Source: Saposhnikovia divaricata (lineage: Eukaryota; Streptophyta; Magnoliopsida; Apiales; Apiaceae). Taken from it: DNA of 64,000 nucleotides. Made by a program: the position numbers and the translations under genes. The DNA lies in NCBI GenBank assembly GCA_036435485.1, contig CM071596.1, positions 140,579,001-140,643,000 on the forward strand, given 5' to 3'. This document shows positions 20,767-32,493 of the stretch, piece after piece; position 1 is the first letter of the stretch, and the number at the start of each line of letters is the position of its first letter. Under the pieces are notes generated by a model. The model was not told the DNA's origin. It saw only the letters and a program-made list of their open reading frames with translations, and made no database searches.

Positions 20767-21148
20767 AGGAAACTTTGCCCGATTTTCGTCAGAAATATAA
20801 GTTATAAAACCTATAGTATATTTTTATAGGTTGATTACAAGTCAAGATGACACTACGTGTTAAATGCTTAAGTGACTTATGTGCTTTCATGCTATAAATG
20901 CTATATGATTATGTGCTTACATGATCTTAGTGAGGTACGTAATAAGAATGCGATATATATGTTAAGTGGTAATGCAATATAGGAATCGATTGGGTAGATT
21001 AGGATAAGTCGTATTAGAAGTATAGTATTCTAAAATAGTGATATGATTTATGTAGATAAGAAGGACGTAGGACCTAGCGATAAAGGAAAGGCTAAGGTTG
21101 AGTTTCAGTAAGCTGAGCTGTTGAGCTGTTGCATTCTACCGGAGGCAA

Positions 21149-22521
21149 GTAACTCTGCCTTTCCTCTGAAAGTTTATATTATTGAAACTGTTGTATCTTG
21201 TTGATTCAAGCATGCCTATTCTATACCATGTTGATCATACTTCTGTTATAAACTTACCTTTGCATGTACCCAAAATCTTTATTGATAAACCCTGGTTCAA
21301 CACATGTACACCCTTGACCAGCATAATTCTTTTTAATTGCTTCTTAACCCTACTGTCACCCAGAGATAAACAATACTAATTCTTTTTAATTGCTTCTTGA
21401 CCATATATGTCCTATAATTTACTATAATCCAGTCATATTGACTGACCGATAAACCAGTGTTTCACTTAATTCATGTCCGTAACCCGGATACCCTGTGTTG
21501 ATTTTTAAAATACTTATCAAATATCATATTGCCCTAAACACTGTTTTACCAACTTGTTATCCCTTAATCAATGATTTTTAAACTTTATAACTTGATCAAA
21601 TGATTTCAAAACTAAACCTAATTGATATCTTTGACCTTTGACTTGGACCGTTCCCTTATACTCTGATTGAAATCCAGATTTCCACTTGAGTCTATATCTT
21701 CTTGATTCAGACTTGTACCCTCTTTCATTGATGTCAGAACACTTAGTCAAATCCTTTTTGACTTTTATCATTGCGAATCAAAATGAGTTGTTTTCTTAAA
21801 ATACTTTGAAGTTACTTAGACTGGGCTGATCTGTTATCAGAGAGTCGAAGGTACTTCGAAGTAAAGATTTTCGAAAAGATTAAGTATTAAAATGTTTTAT
21901 AAAGTTAAAAAGAGTTTTGTAAAGCCTAATGTTTTAAAATAAAATTTCTAATAAAAATGTTAGAAACTCCGTCTAAATGGTTTCCACGGATTCCTGACGA
22001 TTGGAGAGACGGGGCGAACGGGTAATGCTGGTTCCATCAGTTTTTGAGATGTAGTATTGTGTAGTTCTGGTCTGTCCAGTTCGACACTTTTATAGGCCAA
22101 TGTGTTGCCTCTTGGGAACCCAAGCTATCCTAATGAAAGGAAATGATGGCCAGAGGGACTTTGTGTCCGGTATGGGGACTTTATGGGCTGATCACCCGTA
22201 TTGTCTGTTATAAAATAAAAACCTCCAATCAGTTTTCTTAAAGTGATGATTACTTTTTATTTACTATGAAATGAAATTGGTTTACCGATTGAAATGTCAA
22301 TTACTTTACACAGTTTTAAATTATCTATTGTTATCCTGTTTATCAAATGATATCATGTCTTTACTAAATACCAGTATTGCTTTTACCCCTTCCAGCATAT
22401 TTATGTCATATCTTGAATTACTGTCATCTTCTGCGATATCCTGTTGTATTATATTCAGTTGAGATCTTTAGTTACTTGCTGAGCGTTGGCTCATTATTAT
22501 TTTGTCTAACCCTTTTGACAG
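21149..22521 (+). other. Predicted leader intron inside gypsy-2 LTR copy 1
   Basis: Donor GGCAA|GTAACT at 21149, and acceptor CTTTTGACAG ending at 22521 with a CTAAC branch-point match about 12 nt upstream. The donor context GGCAAGTAA is the same as in gypsy-1 (1925-1933). Copy 3 has the acceptor altered to TTAAAG. Confidence 0.45.
22480..22493 (+). promoter_or_regulatory. Conserved hairpin TGAGC-GTTG-GCTCA, gypsy-2 LTR
   Basis: Same stem as gypsy-1 with a different loop, preceded by ACTTGC. Copy 2 at 36020-36033 is identical. Copy 3 (49552-49565) reads TGAGT, which keeps pairing through a G-U wobble. Confidence 0.55.
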
Positions 22522-22534
22522 TAATCTAAGAATC

Positions 22535-22612
22535 ATAGTTCGTACAATCCAAACTGCAAGGAAGCGCACCTACCGTGGCCCTGAGTTGGTCCGTTTTGAG
22601 ATAACTCCCGAG
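22535..22612 (+). pseudogene. Upstream ORF exon 1 in gypsy-2 LTR copy 1, start codon lost
   Basis: Twenty-six codons of a basic peptide (VRTIQTARKRTYRGP...) precede a near-perfect donor, CCCGAG|GTAGAT, at 22613. LTR copy 3 begins this frame with ATG (49607), but copies 1 and 2 have ATA, so the initiator was lost. It joins in phase 0 to the exon at 23114, removing 501 nt that contain the LTR end and PBS. Confidence 0.55.
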
Positions 22613-22903
22613 GTAGATGCAATAACAGCTCAGTGGGGAGATCTTTAGTTAGTTGTGAGAACTGGCAGTAGAACTTTTGGGAACTTTGGTTTGTAATAAT
22701 AATATATTTTGAATCCAGGTTTGTAATAAAAATTAGTTAGACGATGGCTTGCTTGTTTCATACCATTACCTGTGAAAGATCTTAGATAGTAGTGTTGGGG
22801 CCAGTTAGCATGTTATATTTATATTATATTTTAGGTTGTTTGTATCTAGATGTGTGTCAGTGACTCTCCGATCTAGGCCCCTGGTCGGGAGGGCGTCACA
22901 GGT

Positions 22904-22915
22904 TGGTATCAGAGC
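22904..22915 (+). other. Primer binding site, gypsy-2 unit 1
   Basis: TGGTATCAGAGC begins four bases after the LTR end, initiator tRNA-Met type. Unit 2 copy at 36444-36455. Confidence 0.9.
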
Positions 22916-23113
22916 TACGGGTTTTGGTCACTGAAACAAGCCAGGAATTTAGGATCATTAATAAAAGAAGTAGATACAATTAGGATTTGAGAGTGATATA
23001 TATAGGGAGTGATCATAGGTTTAGGTTTTCCCTTCGCGATAGATCATTAGGACTAACATAATTTAACTCGTTTATATTCTACGTGTATATTTATATATAT
23101 ATTATTACTACAG

Positions 23114-23707
23114 GAGATGGAGTTGGACGATGATGCCCCGTTACATCCCGATCCTGATAGTTCATCTGAGGAGTCCGACCCTTCGGAGGCGATGTCTGAT
23201 GCTGATGCAGAGGTCGAGTCTGATACTGAGGTCATATCTGATTCTGAGGTTAAGAGTCCCATGGCCCGTGCCGACATTCCTGTCCCTACCATTGAGTCTA
23301 CACCTGTGTCTGAGCCTATTACCGATACCGTGTCTGTTCCTGTCCCAGTACCAGTTGTGACCCCATCTGTTACCGAGCACGGCGAGTCCTCTATCGGATC
23401 TTTCTCAGTTCCCGCGCCAGTACTTGAGTCTACCTTTGAGGATATGGTTCGCAAGTGTGAGAGTCTAGCAGGTCAGAATGCAGAGTTGAAGGAACTTATT
23501 GAAAAGATGAAAGTGGAGGCGCAGCTTCGAGTAGATTTGACTGCTATTGATTGGAGAGGACGTATCAGAATGTTGGAGGATGTTGTTAGGCATCGTTTAC
23601 ACCGGAACCCTATTACACATGATGTACTAGCCGAGGCCCGTAGACTTTCGAGTGTGATTTGCTGGACGTTGTGTGAGCTTCGTGAGACCCGAGGTTCCTG
23701 TGACTAG
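23114..23707 (+). CDS. gypsy-2 upstream ORF exon 2, unit 1
   Basis: Open from an acceptor (TTACTACAG, AG at 23112-23113) to the stop at 23705-23707, with ATG at 23117. The head is strongly acidic (Asp/Ser/Glu, about 23120-23260), followed by a Pro/Val/Thr-rich linker (about 23265-23420). A coiled coil lies at about 23430-23530, then a basic WRGRIRMLEDVV segment. The order matches the gypsy-1 ORF at 3398. It keeps a full frame although gag-pol of the same element has several stops, perhaps because it is short. Function unknown. Confidence 0.62.
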   Translation, partial: EMELDDDAPLHPDPDSSSEESDPSEAMSDADAEVESDTEVISDSEVKSPMARADIPVPTIESTPVSEPITDTVSVPVPVPVVTPSVTEHGESSIGSFSVPAPVLESTFEDMVRKCESLAGQNAELKELIEKMKVEAQLRVDLTAIDWRGRIRMLEDVVRHRLHRNPITHDVLAEARRLSSVICWTLCELRETRGSCD

Positions 23708-24173
23708 ACTACTGATGTGGAGATGGTTGTGAGTGGGACATTTGGTAGAGCCCACTAGTGTTAGATATGTTTACTACTAGTCTAGGATGTTTTCCAGTTT
23801 TCCTAGTGCTAGTAGACGGATTGTTGTTGTTTTAGTTTGTTTATTTCAGTTCGGATGTAGAAATGTTGAATGCCCTTAACTTTTATGATCTTTTATGATG
23901 TTGGATCGTTTTTGTCTTAGTGACGTATGCATATTTCGTATATCCCTGTGTTCATTGCTTTACTTATCGCTTTTTACATACTATGTTTACATACTGTATT
24001 TCCATAACTTAGTAACCTGTTCATATAAACCCTGTTGCATGAGTTACAACTGTACCCATATCATATTTTCTTATCGGAACCAATCGTCTATTAGTACCAG
24101 ACGGAGGAACCATATTTCTTTTGAATATAAACCTACTTGTTATTTACCAACTGTTTACCTTCTTATCAGAAAG
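23708..24173 (+). other. gypsy-2 spacer with predicted gag splice acceptor
   Basis: No gene seen, although the frame of gag is open by chance from about 23895. A pyrimidine-rich CTTCTTATCAG ends at 24169, four bases before the gag ATG at 24174, at the same spacing as in gypsy-1. Confidence 0.45.
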
Positions 24174-27100
24174 ATGCCTCCCAGAAGAACCCGTCAAGTT
24201 ACCAACAATGATAACCAAGACCAACAAAATCGAGATAACCCTACTATGGCCCAGATGTTTCAATTACTTCAACAACAAACTGCTGCATTTGTTCAACACC
24301 AACAACACCAAGCTGCCCAATCTGCTACAACTTTTAAATCTTTCCAAGCTGTTCACCCACCTGAGTTTAAAGGTACCTTGAACCCTGTTGAAGCTAAATC
24401 TTGGTTAATGGATATCGAGAAGTCTTTCACGTTAGTTAGGGTTGATGAAATTCAGAAGGTGGAGTTTGCTAGTTTTTATTTGAGGGCGGAAGCGAATTTT
24501 TGGTTGGAGTCTGTTAAGGCCGCAGAAGGAAATGCGATTACATGGCCAAGATTCGTAGAATTGTTTAATGAAAAATATCTGCCAGGTTATTTAAAAGACC
24601 AATTAGAGATTTAGTTTATGGAATTGAAACAAGAAGGGATGACTGTTGCGGAGTATGAGGCCAAGTTTACTGAGTTATCTAGGTTCGCACCCCAGTATGT
24701 AGGAAATGAAGCTAGTAAGGCTTAGAAGTTTCAGCATGGATTAAAGCCTTGGTTAAGGAGTAGAGTTGCTGCATTCGAGTTGAGAACCTATTCTGCTATT
24801 ATGCAGAAGGCGATGATTATAGAAGGAGAAAGTGAGTTGAATCAGAAGGAGAAAGCTGGTAAAAAGAGAAAGTTTGATGGAAAAGAGTCAAGAGACAGAA
24901 GGTCAAAGGAGTTTTCAGAACATAGGAAGGTTTGGAAATCGACCAGGAGGACAGAGAAATTTTCAGAAGTTTGGTAATGGAGGACAAAACCGTAGACCTC
25001 AAGGAGTAAACCCTCAGGCTATAACAAGACCTGTACTACCAGATTGCAAAATTTGTGGAAGAAAGCACCCGGGTATCTGTAATAAGCCTAACATAGTTTG
25101 CTACAAGTGTGGGAAGAAAGGACACTATGCTCAAGAATGTCCAAAAGTGAAGTCAGTAGGATTAACTTGTTATAAGTGTGGAAAGATTGGCCATATTGCT
25201 AAGAACTGCAAGGAGCCTGTCCAGACTGCTAATGTTTTGAGGATAACCGCACCACCAGCACCGCGACAAGTGCCGTATCAAGCACCTCAACCTAGAGCCC
25301 ATACTTTCAACATGTCTGTCAGAGAAGCTGTTAATGATGTTGATGTGGTTGCAGGTAGGCTTCCTGTCAACTCTTTTGAAGCTAAAGTTTTAATTGATTC
25401 TGGAGCAACTAGATCCTTTATATCTGAAAGATTTCTTGATAAATTGCACTGTGAGATTCGTCCATTAGAAAAGGCATTAGTAGTAGAAGTTGCTAATCAG
25501 GATAAGATTTCCATAGATCGGGAGTGTCCTAACTGTAATATTGAGATTGGAGGATTTCTTTTCTACGTGGATTTATTACCATTTAAGTTGGGAGAGTTTG
25601 ATGTTATTTTAGGAATGGATTGGTTGTCTGCGAGTGATGCGCAGACTAAGTGTAAAAAGAAGCAAGTTAAGTTGCATACTGAAGATGGTAGTGAAGTAGT
25701 ATTTCAAGGACAGAAGCAAGATAAGAAATTTCTAACGTTTATGCAAGCAAAGAGATTGTTGAATCAAGGATGTGAGGCTTATTTAGCACATGTAGTTGAT
25801 ACAGAGAAACAAGTCCCTAAGATGGAAGACATTCCAGTTGTAAATGAGTTTCCTGATGTATTTCCCGACGAATTGCCTGGATTACCTCCAGATAGAGAGA
25901 TTGAATTCCCGATTGAATTGGCACCAGGAACTGAACCTGTATCTAAAGCACCATATCGAATGGCACCTGCTGAGATAAAAGAGTTAGCCACTCAATTACA
26001 AGATTTATTAGATAAAGGAGTTATAAGGCCGAGTGTGTCCCCGTGGGGAGTGCCAGTGTTGTTTGTTAAGAAGAAGGATGGAAGCATGAGGTTGTGTATT
26101 GATTATAGAGAACTCAATAAATTGACTATCAAGAATAAGTATCCATTGCCAAGGATTGATGATTTGTTTGACTAACTGAAGGATGCTGCCTACTTTTCTA
26201 AGATTGATTTGAGATCAGGTTATCACCAATTAAAGATCAAACCAGAAGATATTCCGAAGACTACATTTCGCACGAGATATGGACATTATGAGTTTTTAGT
26301 GATGGCTTTCGGATTGACGAATGCGCCAGCTGTGTTTGTGGATTTAATGAATAGAGTGTTCAAGAGATATTTGGATAAATTCATAATTGTATTTATTGAT
26401 GACATCCTTATATACTCGAGAAACCCTGAAGAGCATGCCGAGCATTTGAGAATAGCATTGGAAACCTTGAGAAAGGAAAGATTATATGCCAAGTTTTCTA
26501 AGTGTGAGTTTTGGTTGCAAGAAGTGTAATTTTAGGTCACGTGAATAGTAAAGAAGGAATTCGAGTAGATCCTGCTAAAATTGAAGCTGTGGTGAGTTGG
26601 AGTAGACCAAGAACTCCTACTGAGGTGAGAAGTTTTCTAGGCTTGGCTGGTTATTATCGAAGATTTGTACAACATTTTTCAAAGATTGCTATCCCGTTGA
26701 CAAAGTTGACTCGAAAGAATGAGAAATTTATTTGGAATGATAAGTGTGAAGAAAGTTTTCAAGAGCTAAAGAAAAGATTAGTTTTAGCACCAGTGTTAGT
26801 ATTTCCATATGATAAAGGAAATTTTGTTATCTATAGTGATGCTTCGCACAAAGGATTAGGATGCGTTTTGATGCAACACGGAAATGTTATTGCATACGCT
26901 TCGAGACAACTTAAGCCGCACGAGCAAAAGTATCCGACACATGATTTGGAGTTAGCTGCAATTGTGTTCGCGTTGAAAATATGGAGACATTACTTGTACG
27001 GAGGGAAGTGTGAAATTTTCACTGATCATAAGAGTTTGAAGTATATCTTTACCCAGAAAGAGTTGAATATGAGACAAAGAAGATGGTTGGAATTGATTAA

Positions 27101-28091
27101 GGATTATGATTGCACGATAAGTTACCATCCCGGAAAGGCGAATGTTGTCGCTGATGCATTAAGTAGAAAGGAGAGGTTGAATACATTGACTATGCCAAAG
27201 GAGTTATTCCGAGAATTTGAGAAGTTAATTTTAGAAGTTTATGATTCCAAAGACGCAGATGAGTTTTTGAGTACAATGACTTTTCAACCAGAGTTGTTAG
27301 AGAAGATTCGGAGAAGTCAAGAGGATGTGATGAATTGTGAGATGAATACGTTGACTGGAGAAGAGATTTGTACACAGAAAGATGATCAAGGTATTTTAAG
27401 ATTTGGAGGAAGAATATGGATTCCTAAAGTAGAAGAATTGAAGAATGAGATTCTGAGTGAAGCCCATAGTTCGAGATATTCTATTCACCTTGGAAGTACA
27501 AAGATGTATCGAGATTTGAAAGAGAACTTTTGGTGGCCAGATATGAAGCGTGACATAGCCGAATGGATAAGTAAGTGTTATACCTGTCAGAGGATTAAAG
27601 CAGAGCATCAGAAACCAATCGGATTGTTACATCCGTTAGATATTCCCGAGTGGAAATGGGAGCACCTTGCCATGGATTTTGTAATGGGATTGCCAAGAAC
27701 TAAGGCAAATCATGATGCGATTTGGATAATCATTGATCGACTGACGAAGTCTGCTCATTTCTTACCGATTAACGAAAGATTTTCATTGGACAAGTTGGTA
27801 CATTTGTATTTAAAGGAAATAGTGTCACGACATGGAGTTCCTGTTTCGATAGTATCTGATCGAGACCCACGGTTTAATTCGAGGTTTTGGCGACAATTTC
27901 AAGAATGTCTAGGAACCCAATTGAAGATGAGTACAACTTACCATCCACAGACGGACAGACAAAGTGAAAGGACGATTCAGACAATAGAGGATATGCTTAG
28001 AGCTTGTGCATTCGATTTTGAAGGAAGTTGGGACGAACATTTGCCATTGGTTGAGTTTTCATATAACAACAGTTATCATGCAAGTATTGGA

Positions 28092-28096
28092 ATGCC
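28092..28096 (+). repeat. Target-site duplication of the inner solo LTR, left
   Basis: ATGCC here matches ATGCC at 31833-31837, on either side of the antisense LTR. The pair splits the integrase codons for the GMP-P segment. Confidence 0.9.
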
Positions 28097-28394
28097 TGTG
28101 ACACTCCTAGATCCGGGGTCATGGATCCAGGTCATCACGATCCAATTTCCCTTTAATTATATTATACTCTTGACAATCGAAATATAATTACTGACTAATA
28201 CTCACACAATAGACCCCACCCTAATAATATTACACACCAGTCATATGCTCAGGGAACAACACCTATTTAATAACAGTTTAAAAGATAAACTATTATTACA
28301 ATCCCAGAATACCATCTATTACACCCATATATAAGTATATACTACCTTGAGAACAGGTGTCGATACTTTCTCATAAGGTAGACTTCCCCTTTAC

Positions 28395-28436
28395 CCTCTT
28401 CCGGGTTGCACTGCGACGTTTCGGCACCTGATCTAG
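28395..28436 (-). pseudogene. Remnant of LTR-encoded basic exon in the inner solo LTR
   Basis: Fourteen codons between an ACAG acceptor and an AGG|GTAAAG donor encode a Lys/Arg-rich peptide (VPKRRSATRKR). The codon at the likely start is GTG rather than ATG. Its position after the hairpin matches the exon-1 peptides of gypsy-1 and gypsy-2. Short and uncertain. Confidence 0.35.
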
Positions 28437-29060
28437 CTGTTATATAAATAAATAGCAAGAGTGAGCTATAATAGCTCATCAAGATAAATTTGTAAACTAG
28501 TATCAAAGGAAAACTTATATATGTATATATAAACAGAAGACCCATCATAATCTTTAAGAAAAGAATTAATTTTTATTTATTAAATACACCATCTATTTAT
28601 TTTCATAAGAAAAGAAATATAAACCATATAATATCAGTTTCTCTTCTAATATAATATAATATCAGTTTCTCTTCTATCACCAGATAATAATCAATACCAC
28701 ATCTCAGTATAATGTCTCAAGATAATATAACATTTGAAATAAATCTCTCAATATAATCTTTCCATTACCTTTTATACAACAACTATATAAAAATAATATA
28801 AAATCAGTTTCTCTTCAATCCATAAAAATAATTCCATAATTTCATACCATTTCCTTTTTCAAAATGCAAATCTGAAACCATTATCAATTCTTTCTTTAAA
28901 AGTTTTGGGGATTCTACTAGCGCCAGATATGTAGGACGATGATCAGTCGCCTGACCGTACCTGCTCTCTGTTTACTACTAGTAGAAGGAATGTCAAACAT
29001 CCCTGGAGGAAGGCCACCTGCTACATCCTCCTTCGGCAACTCTTGGGCCGTAATAAAATA

Positions 29061-29195
29061 TTGGGTGTCGGACTGTGCAACTCCTACATAGCCTCTTACG
29101 CAATATTGGGTGCCGGACTGTGCAACTCCCACACAGCCTCTTACGCAATATTGGGTGCCGGACTGTGCAACTCCCACACAGCCTCTTACGCATAC
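29061..29195. repeat. 45-bp tandem repeat, three copies
   Basis: Copies start at 29061, 29106 and 29151, each beginning TTGGGTG. The first differs at a few bases, the second and third nearly not at all. There are no variable spacers, so it is not a CRISPR array. The unit 2 copy is at 42601-42735. Confidence 0.9.
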
Positions 29196-32100
29196 TGTTG
29201 CAATCCCCCTTTTTCAAATCGTTATTCCATTTATAAAACATCATTCCACATTTTCCATTTTCCGTTTCCATTTCCAGTCACATTTCCATATATCATTCAC
29301 AAATATCATTTCCATTCTCATATATCATTTCCATTCTCATACATAATTATACTTTGATTATAATTCAGACATCTCCTCCGTATTTAATAAAGTCAAATAT
29401 GCTCTTATATACAAAATATTTTAACTATTTTAAAAGTATTAAATAATAATCAGATAATATTTATTAAATCACAAATGTTTAAAGATTATCTTTAAAAGAA
29501 TATTATTATAAACCATATAACCCTAGATAACAACTGATACCATTCTTTTTCATATCTCTTGAAGCCATAAAGTACATTAGCAATATATTCATATCCATAT
29601 CCACAATCCATATCATATATTGATATAAGATTCATATATTATCTAGCAAAACCACTTTTCTTTAAACATAAACAATTTATCAAAATAAGGGTAAAAGAAA
29701 TCTTGCCTCGATCTCTATATCCCAAAAGGAATGATCTGGTGACACATAATATAAGTTTAACATACCCTTTATAGACCACAAGTTCCAAGAACTTATCCAT
29801 TTTTAGACTCCATGAAAGTTTCAGTGTTTTTCACCATTTCCTTATTAACCACACATGACGGTAAAATTTCTCATAAATTATCAATTTCGAATTTTGACAC
29901 AAGGTCAGTGGGTAATGCTCCTCTGATCACCCTACTATATCCTCCCAAAATTTCATAATTTTTAAAGATGTTTAAGTATGGTAATTATGGCCTCACAGTT
30001 GGCACAACTACGTTTTCTCGGTTTTCGAACGTCTTTTACTAAAATCCACTTTTCTCCTAAACCGTAACTCAAAATGCTACGATTCTTTCACCAAAACAAT
30101 CTATGACTCGAGACCTACAAGTCCATGGTCAGAACCCAACTGGTCAGAAGGTTTATGGTTTGGATGTGCTCTGTTTTTTAAATGTTAAAAAATTTCGGCA
30201 TTACGACGGCTATAAATCGAGTATTCCCAAAATCCAGACATCTCAAATAATCATTCAATCCACAACCAACACTCATGGACACTATTTATCATCTCCCTCA
30301 CTGTCTCAACATGTATTGGAGCCACTAAACTCATTTTAACATCTAACAAAGCTTATCTCATAGATCCATGCCTTAAACATGCATATAACTCTAAAACTTA
30401 ATCAAAACTCATCAAAACTCAAAGTAATACTAAGGGTTCTTGAACTTTATACCTTCCTTGAAGAGTGAATAACCCCTAGTAAGCCTTGAATGGTCCTTAA
30501 GTAGCCTTAGTACACTTGAATCAATCAAAAGAAATCAAGAACACAAAGTTAGTTCTTGAAAATAACTATTCATCATCATTTTTTATCCATCTTTTGACAT
30601 AGCTATACTCAATATTTGAAGCTAAGATTTTGAACATGCCTTGGGGTCTTGATTACCTTTGTTTTAAGCTATAGAACACAAGAATCCAACCATGGGAGCT
30701 AGGGTTTTGAGCCCCATCTTGCTACTGGCCAGAACCTGGACAGGTTTGGTTCTCCCACTTTGAGCATGGATTTGACTAGGCTATACTACTTTGTTGGCCA
30801 TGAAATTTTTAATGAACCTTACACATGGAGTGGAGAAGCTATGGTTAAAATTTGGTGATTTTAGAAGCTCTAGATCTTGAGATATGAATTTTTCTTTCCT
30901 CCTTGCTCTTGCTGGGCAGTGTGTATGTCTATGGGTTTAGCTTGATTTCTACTTGCTTATACATGTATCTATCCCTTTATTCACTCTTATCCTCTTTTAA
31001 TGTGGTGTTGATCATCTATTTGTCCAAGTGTTGGTGATCCTTTGGTCCACTTGCCAAGCTTAAAACATGTTACTCAATTTCTTGCTATTTACTTGCTTGT
31101 CCTTGCCTTATCTTGAAATGTTCCACCAATGCCCTTCTTCTTTCTCTTATTCACTCACATGGTTTCCTTCCTTAATACTCTAAGATCAGCTCCTTATAGT
31201 GTTGGGCCGAAATTTGGGCTTTTCCCCATGTTTTGGGCCTTTTTGTTTGGGCTCCGTTCAAAGTTTTCTCGTCGTTTGATCCATCGAATGATTTCTGCGA
31301 TTGTCTCAGTGGTTTCTCCTTTGTAAATTCCTTGGATATATAATATCCTCTCCCACATAATATATTAGTGTATTAGGGTGATTCTAATCCTCAAGTAGAT
31401 ATTAGATCCAATATCCTTGGTATATTCTCTTTTTCTCAGAAGTTGCTCTCCCGGTTGTCTCTCAGGTTCTCAAGCATTCTCAAACTCGTTTAACAATCTA
31501 AAATCCCTTGGCATTTCCTTGACTTGATCACTCCTTGGTTTATCCTAATTTCACTATTTCCTCAAGATATAAACCATTTAACATTTCTATACTCCTTAAT
31601 ATCACATTCAATAGAGTCTCAATCGAAATCAAAAATCCTTAAAGTCCATATTCAGGAATTTCTGAAATCCATTATCATTTTGAGTCACTCATTTTCATAG
31701 TACAACACTAATATGGTTCCTGATTATTCATTTTCCATTTCAAATCTAGGGTACTTACATACCATTTCCCTAAATCCTCAAAATTACTATTCATTTAGGC
31801 ACTGTAGCATTCTAAAAGTTAGGGTTATTACAATGCCCCCGTATGAAGCATTGTATGGGAGAAAGTGTAGATCGCCAGTATATTGGGAAGAAGTTGGTGA
31901 GAGGAAAATTTTAGGACCAGAGCTGCTTCAGCAGACGAAGGAGAAAGTTGAGATTATTCAAAAGAGATTAATTACTGCCCAGGATCGTCAAAGAAAGTAT
32001 GCTGATTTAAAAAGAAAGGACAGTAGTTTTGAAATCGTAGATCAAGTGTTATTGAAAGTGTCACCATGGAAAGGAGTTACAAGATTTGGTAAGAAAGGAA

Positions 32101-32480
32101 AGTTGATTCCAAGATACGTAGGACCATTTGAGATTTTGAAACGAGTTGGAAAAGTTGCTTACAAATTGGCATTGCCACCGCATATGCACCATATTCACAA
32201 TGTATTTCACGTATCTATGCATAAGAAGTACAATCCCGATGCGAGTCACGTAATTGAGTATGAGCCTATTGAGATCCAGCCAGACTTATCTTACGAAGAG
32301 CAACCAGTAGAAATTCAGGATAGAAGTGATAGAAAGCTAAGGAAAAAAGTTGTTAGATTGGTTAAAGTTTTATGGAGGAATCCTAGAGTCGAAGAGTCGA
32401 CTTGGGAACTTGAAAGCGAGATGCTTGCCAAGTATCCTCATCTGTTTACTTAGGTGAGATTCTGGGGACAGAATCCTTTT

Positions 32481-32492
32481 AAGGGGGGAAGG
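32481..32492 (+). other. gypsy-2 polypurine tract, unit 1
   Basis: AAGGGGGGAAGG directly before LTR copy 2, the same as in gypsy-1. Unit 2 copy at 46021-46032. Confidence 0.9.
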
Positions 32493-32493
32493 C

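Larger units (their letters stand above)
19473..22900 (+). repeat. gypsy-2 LTR copy 1 (3428 bp)
   Basis: Starts TATAACGACC and ends GGGCGTCACA. Relative to copies 2 and 3 it lacks about 519 bp between 20605 and 20608. Its left part differs from copies 2 and 3 at many sites, while its right part, from 21158 on, appears identical to copy 2. It contains the promoter (20731-20766), donor GGCAAGTAA (GT 21149), hairpin (22480-22493) and exon 1 (22535-22612). Confidence 0.93.
28097..31832 (-). repeat. Antisense solo LTR inside gypsy-2 integrase, unit 1 (3736 bp)
   Basis: On the minus strand it starts TGTAATAACCC and ends GGAGTGTCACA, proper TG...CA ends, flanked by the 5-bp duplication ATGCC. No PBS, PPT or coding domain lies inside, so it is the product of recombination between the two LTRs of a former full element. 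It keeps the shared LTR landmarks on the minus strand: the hairpin TGAGCTA-TTA-TAGCTCA (28462-28478), an ACAG acceptor (28437) and a short basic frame ending at a GTAAAG donor (28394). A 45-bp tandem repeat is at 29061. The ORFs within it appear to be chance. Confidence 0.9.
24174..32453 (+). pseudogene. gypsy-2 gag-pol, unit 1, broken by stops, frameshifts and a solo LTR
   Basis: Same domain order as gypsy-1. Gag starts MPPRRTRQ at 24174; two CCHC knuckles lie near 25100-25140 and 25170-25210; protease DSGAT is near 25396, RT FIDD near 26395, RNase H near 26840, and the integrase HHCC region near 27465-27590. The chromodomain-like tail is near 32300-32450. Breaks seen: TAG at 24612, TAG at 24723, a frameshift at about 24890-24930, TAA at 26173, and TAA at 26527 with a frameshift just after it. 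A 3.7-kb antisense solo LTR splits integrase at 28097. In the integrase HPQTD segment the next residue is Arg, where gypsy-1 has Gly. The unit cannot make a working polyprotein. Confidence 0.93.

Noticed and set aside
23053..23454. 133-codon minus-strand ORF rich in Ser/Asp/Thr/Gly (also at 36593)
   Set aside because: Antisense shadow of the acidic repeat in the upstream ORF, which has the better start, splice context and counterpart in gypsy-1.
29061..29195. CRISPR-like repeats
   Set aside because: Tandem 45-bp units without spacers, in a plant LTR.
30103..31326. Small plus-strand ORFs in the inner solo LTR (also at 43643-44866)
   Set aside because: They are antisense to the LTR, short, without homology, and conserved only because the unit was duplicated.
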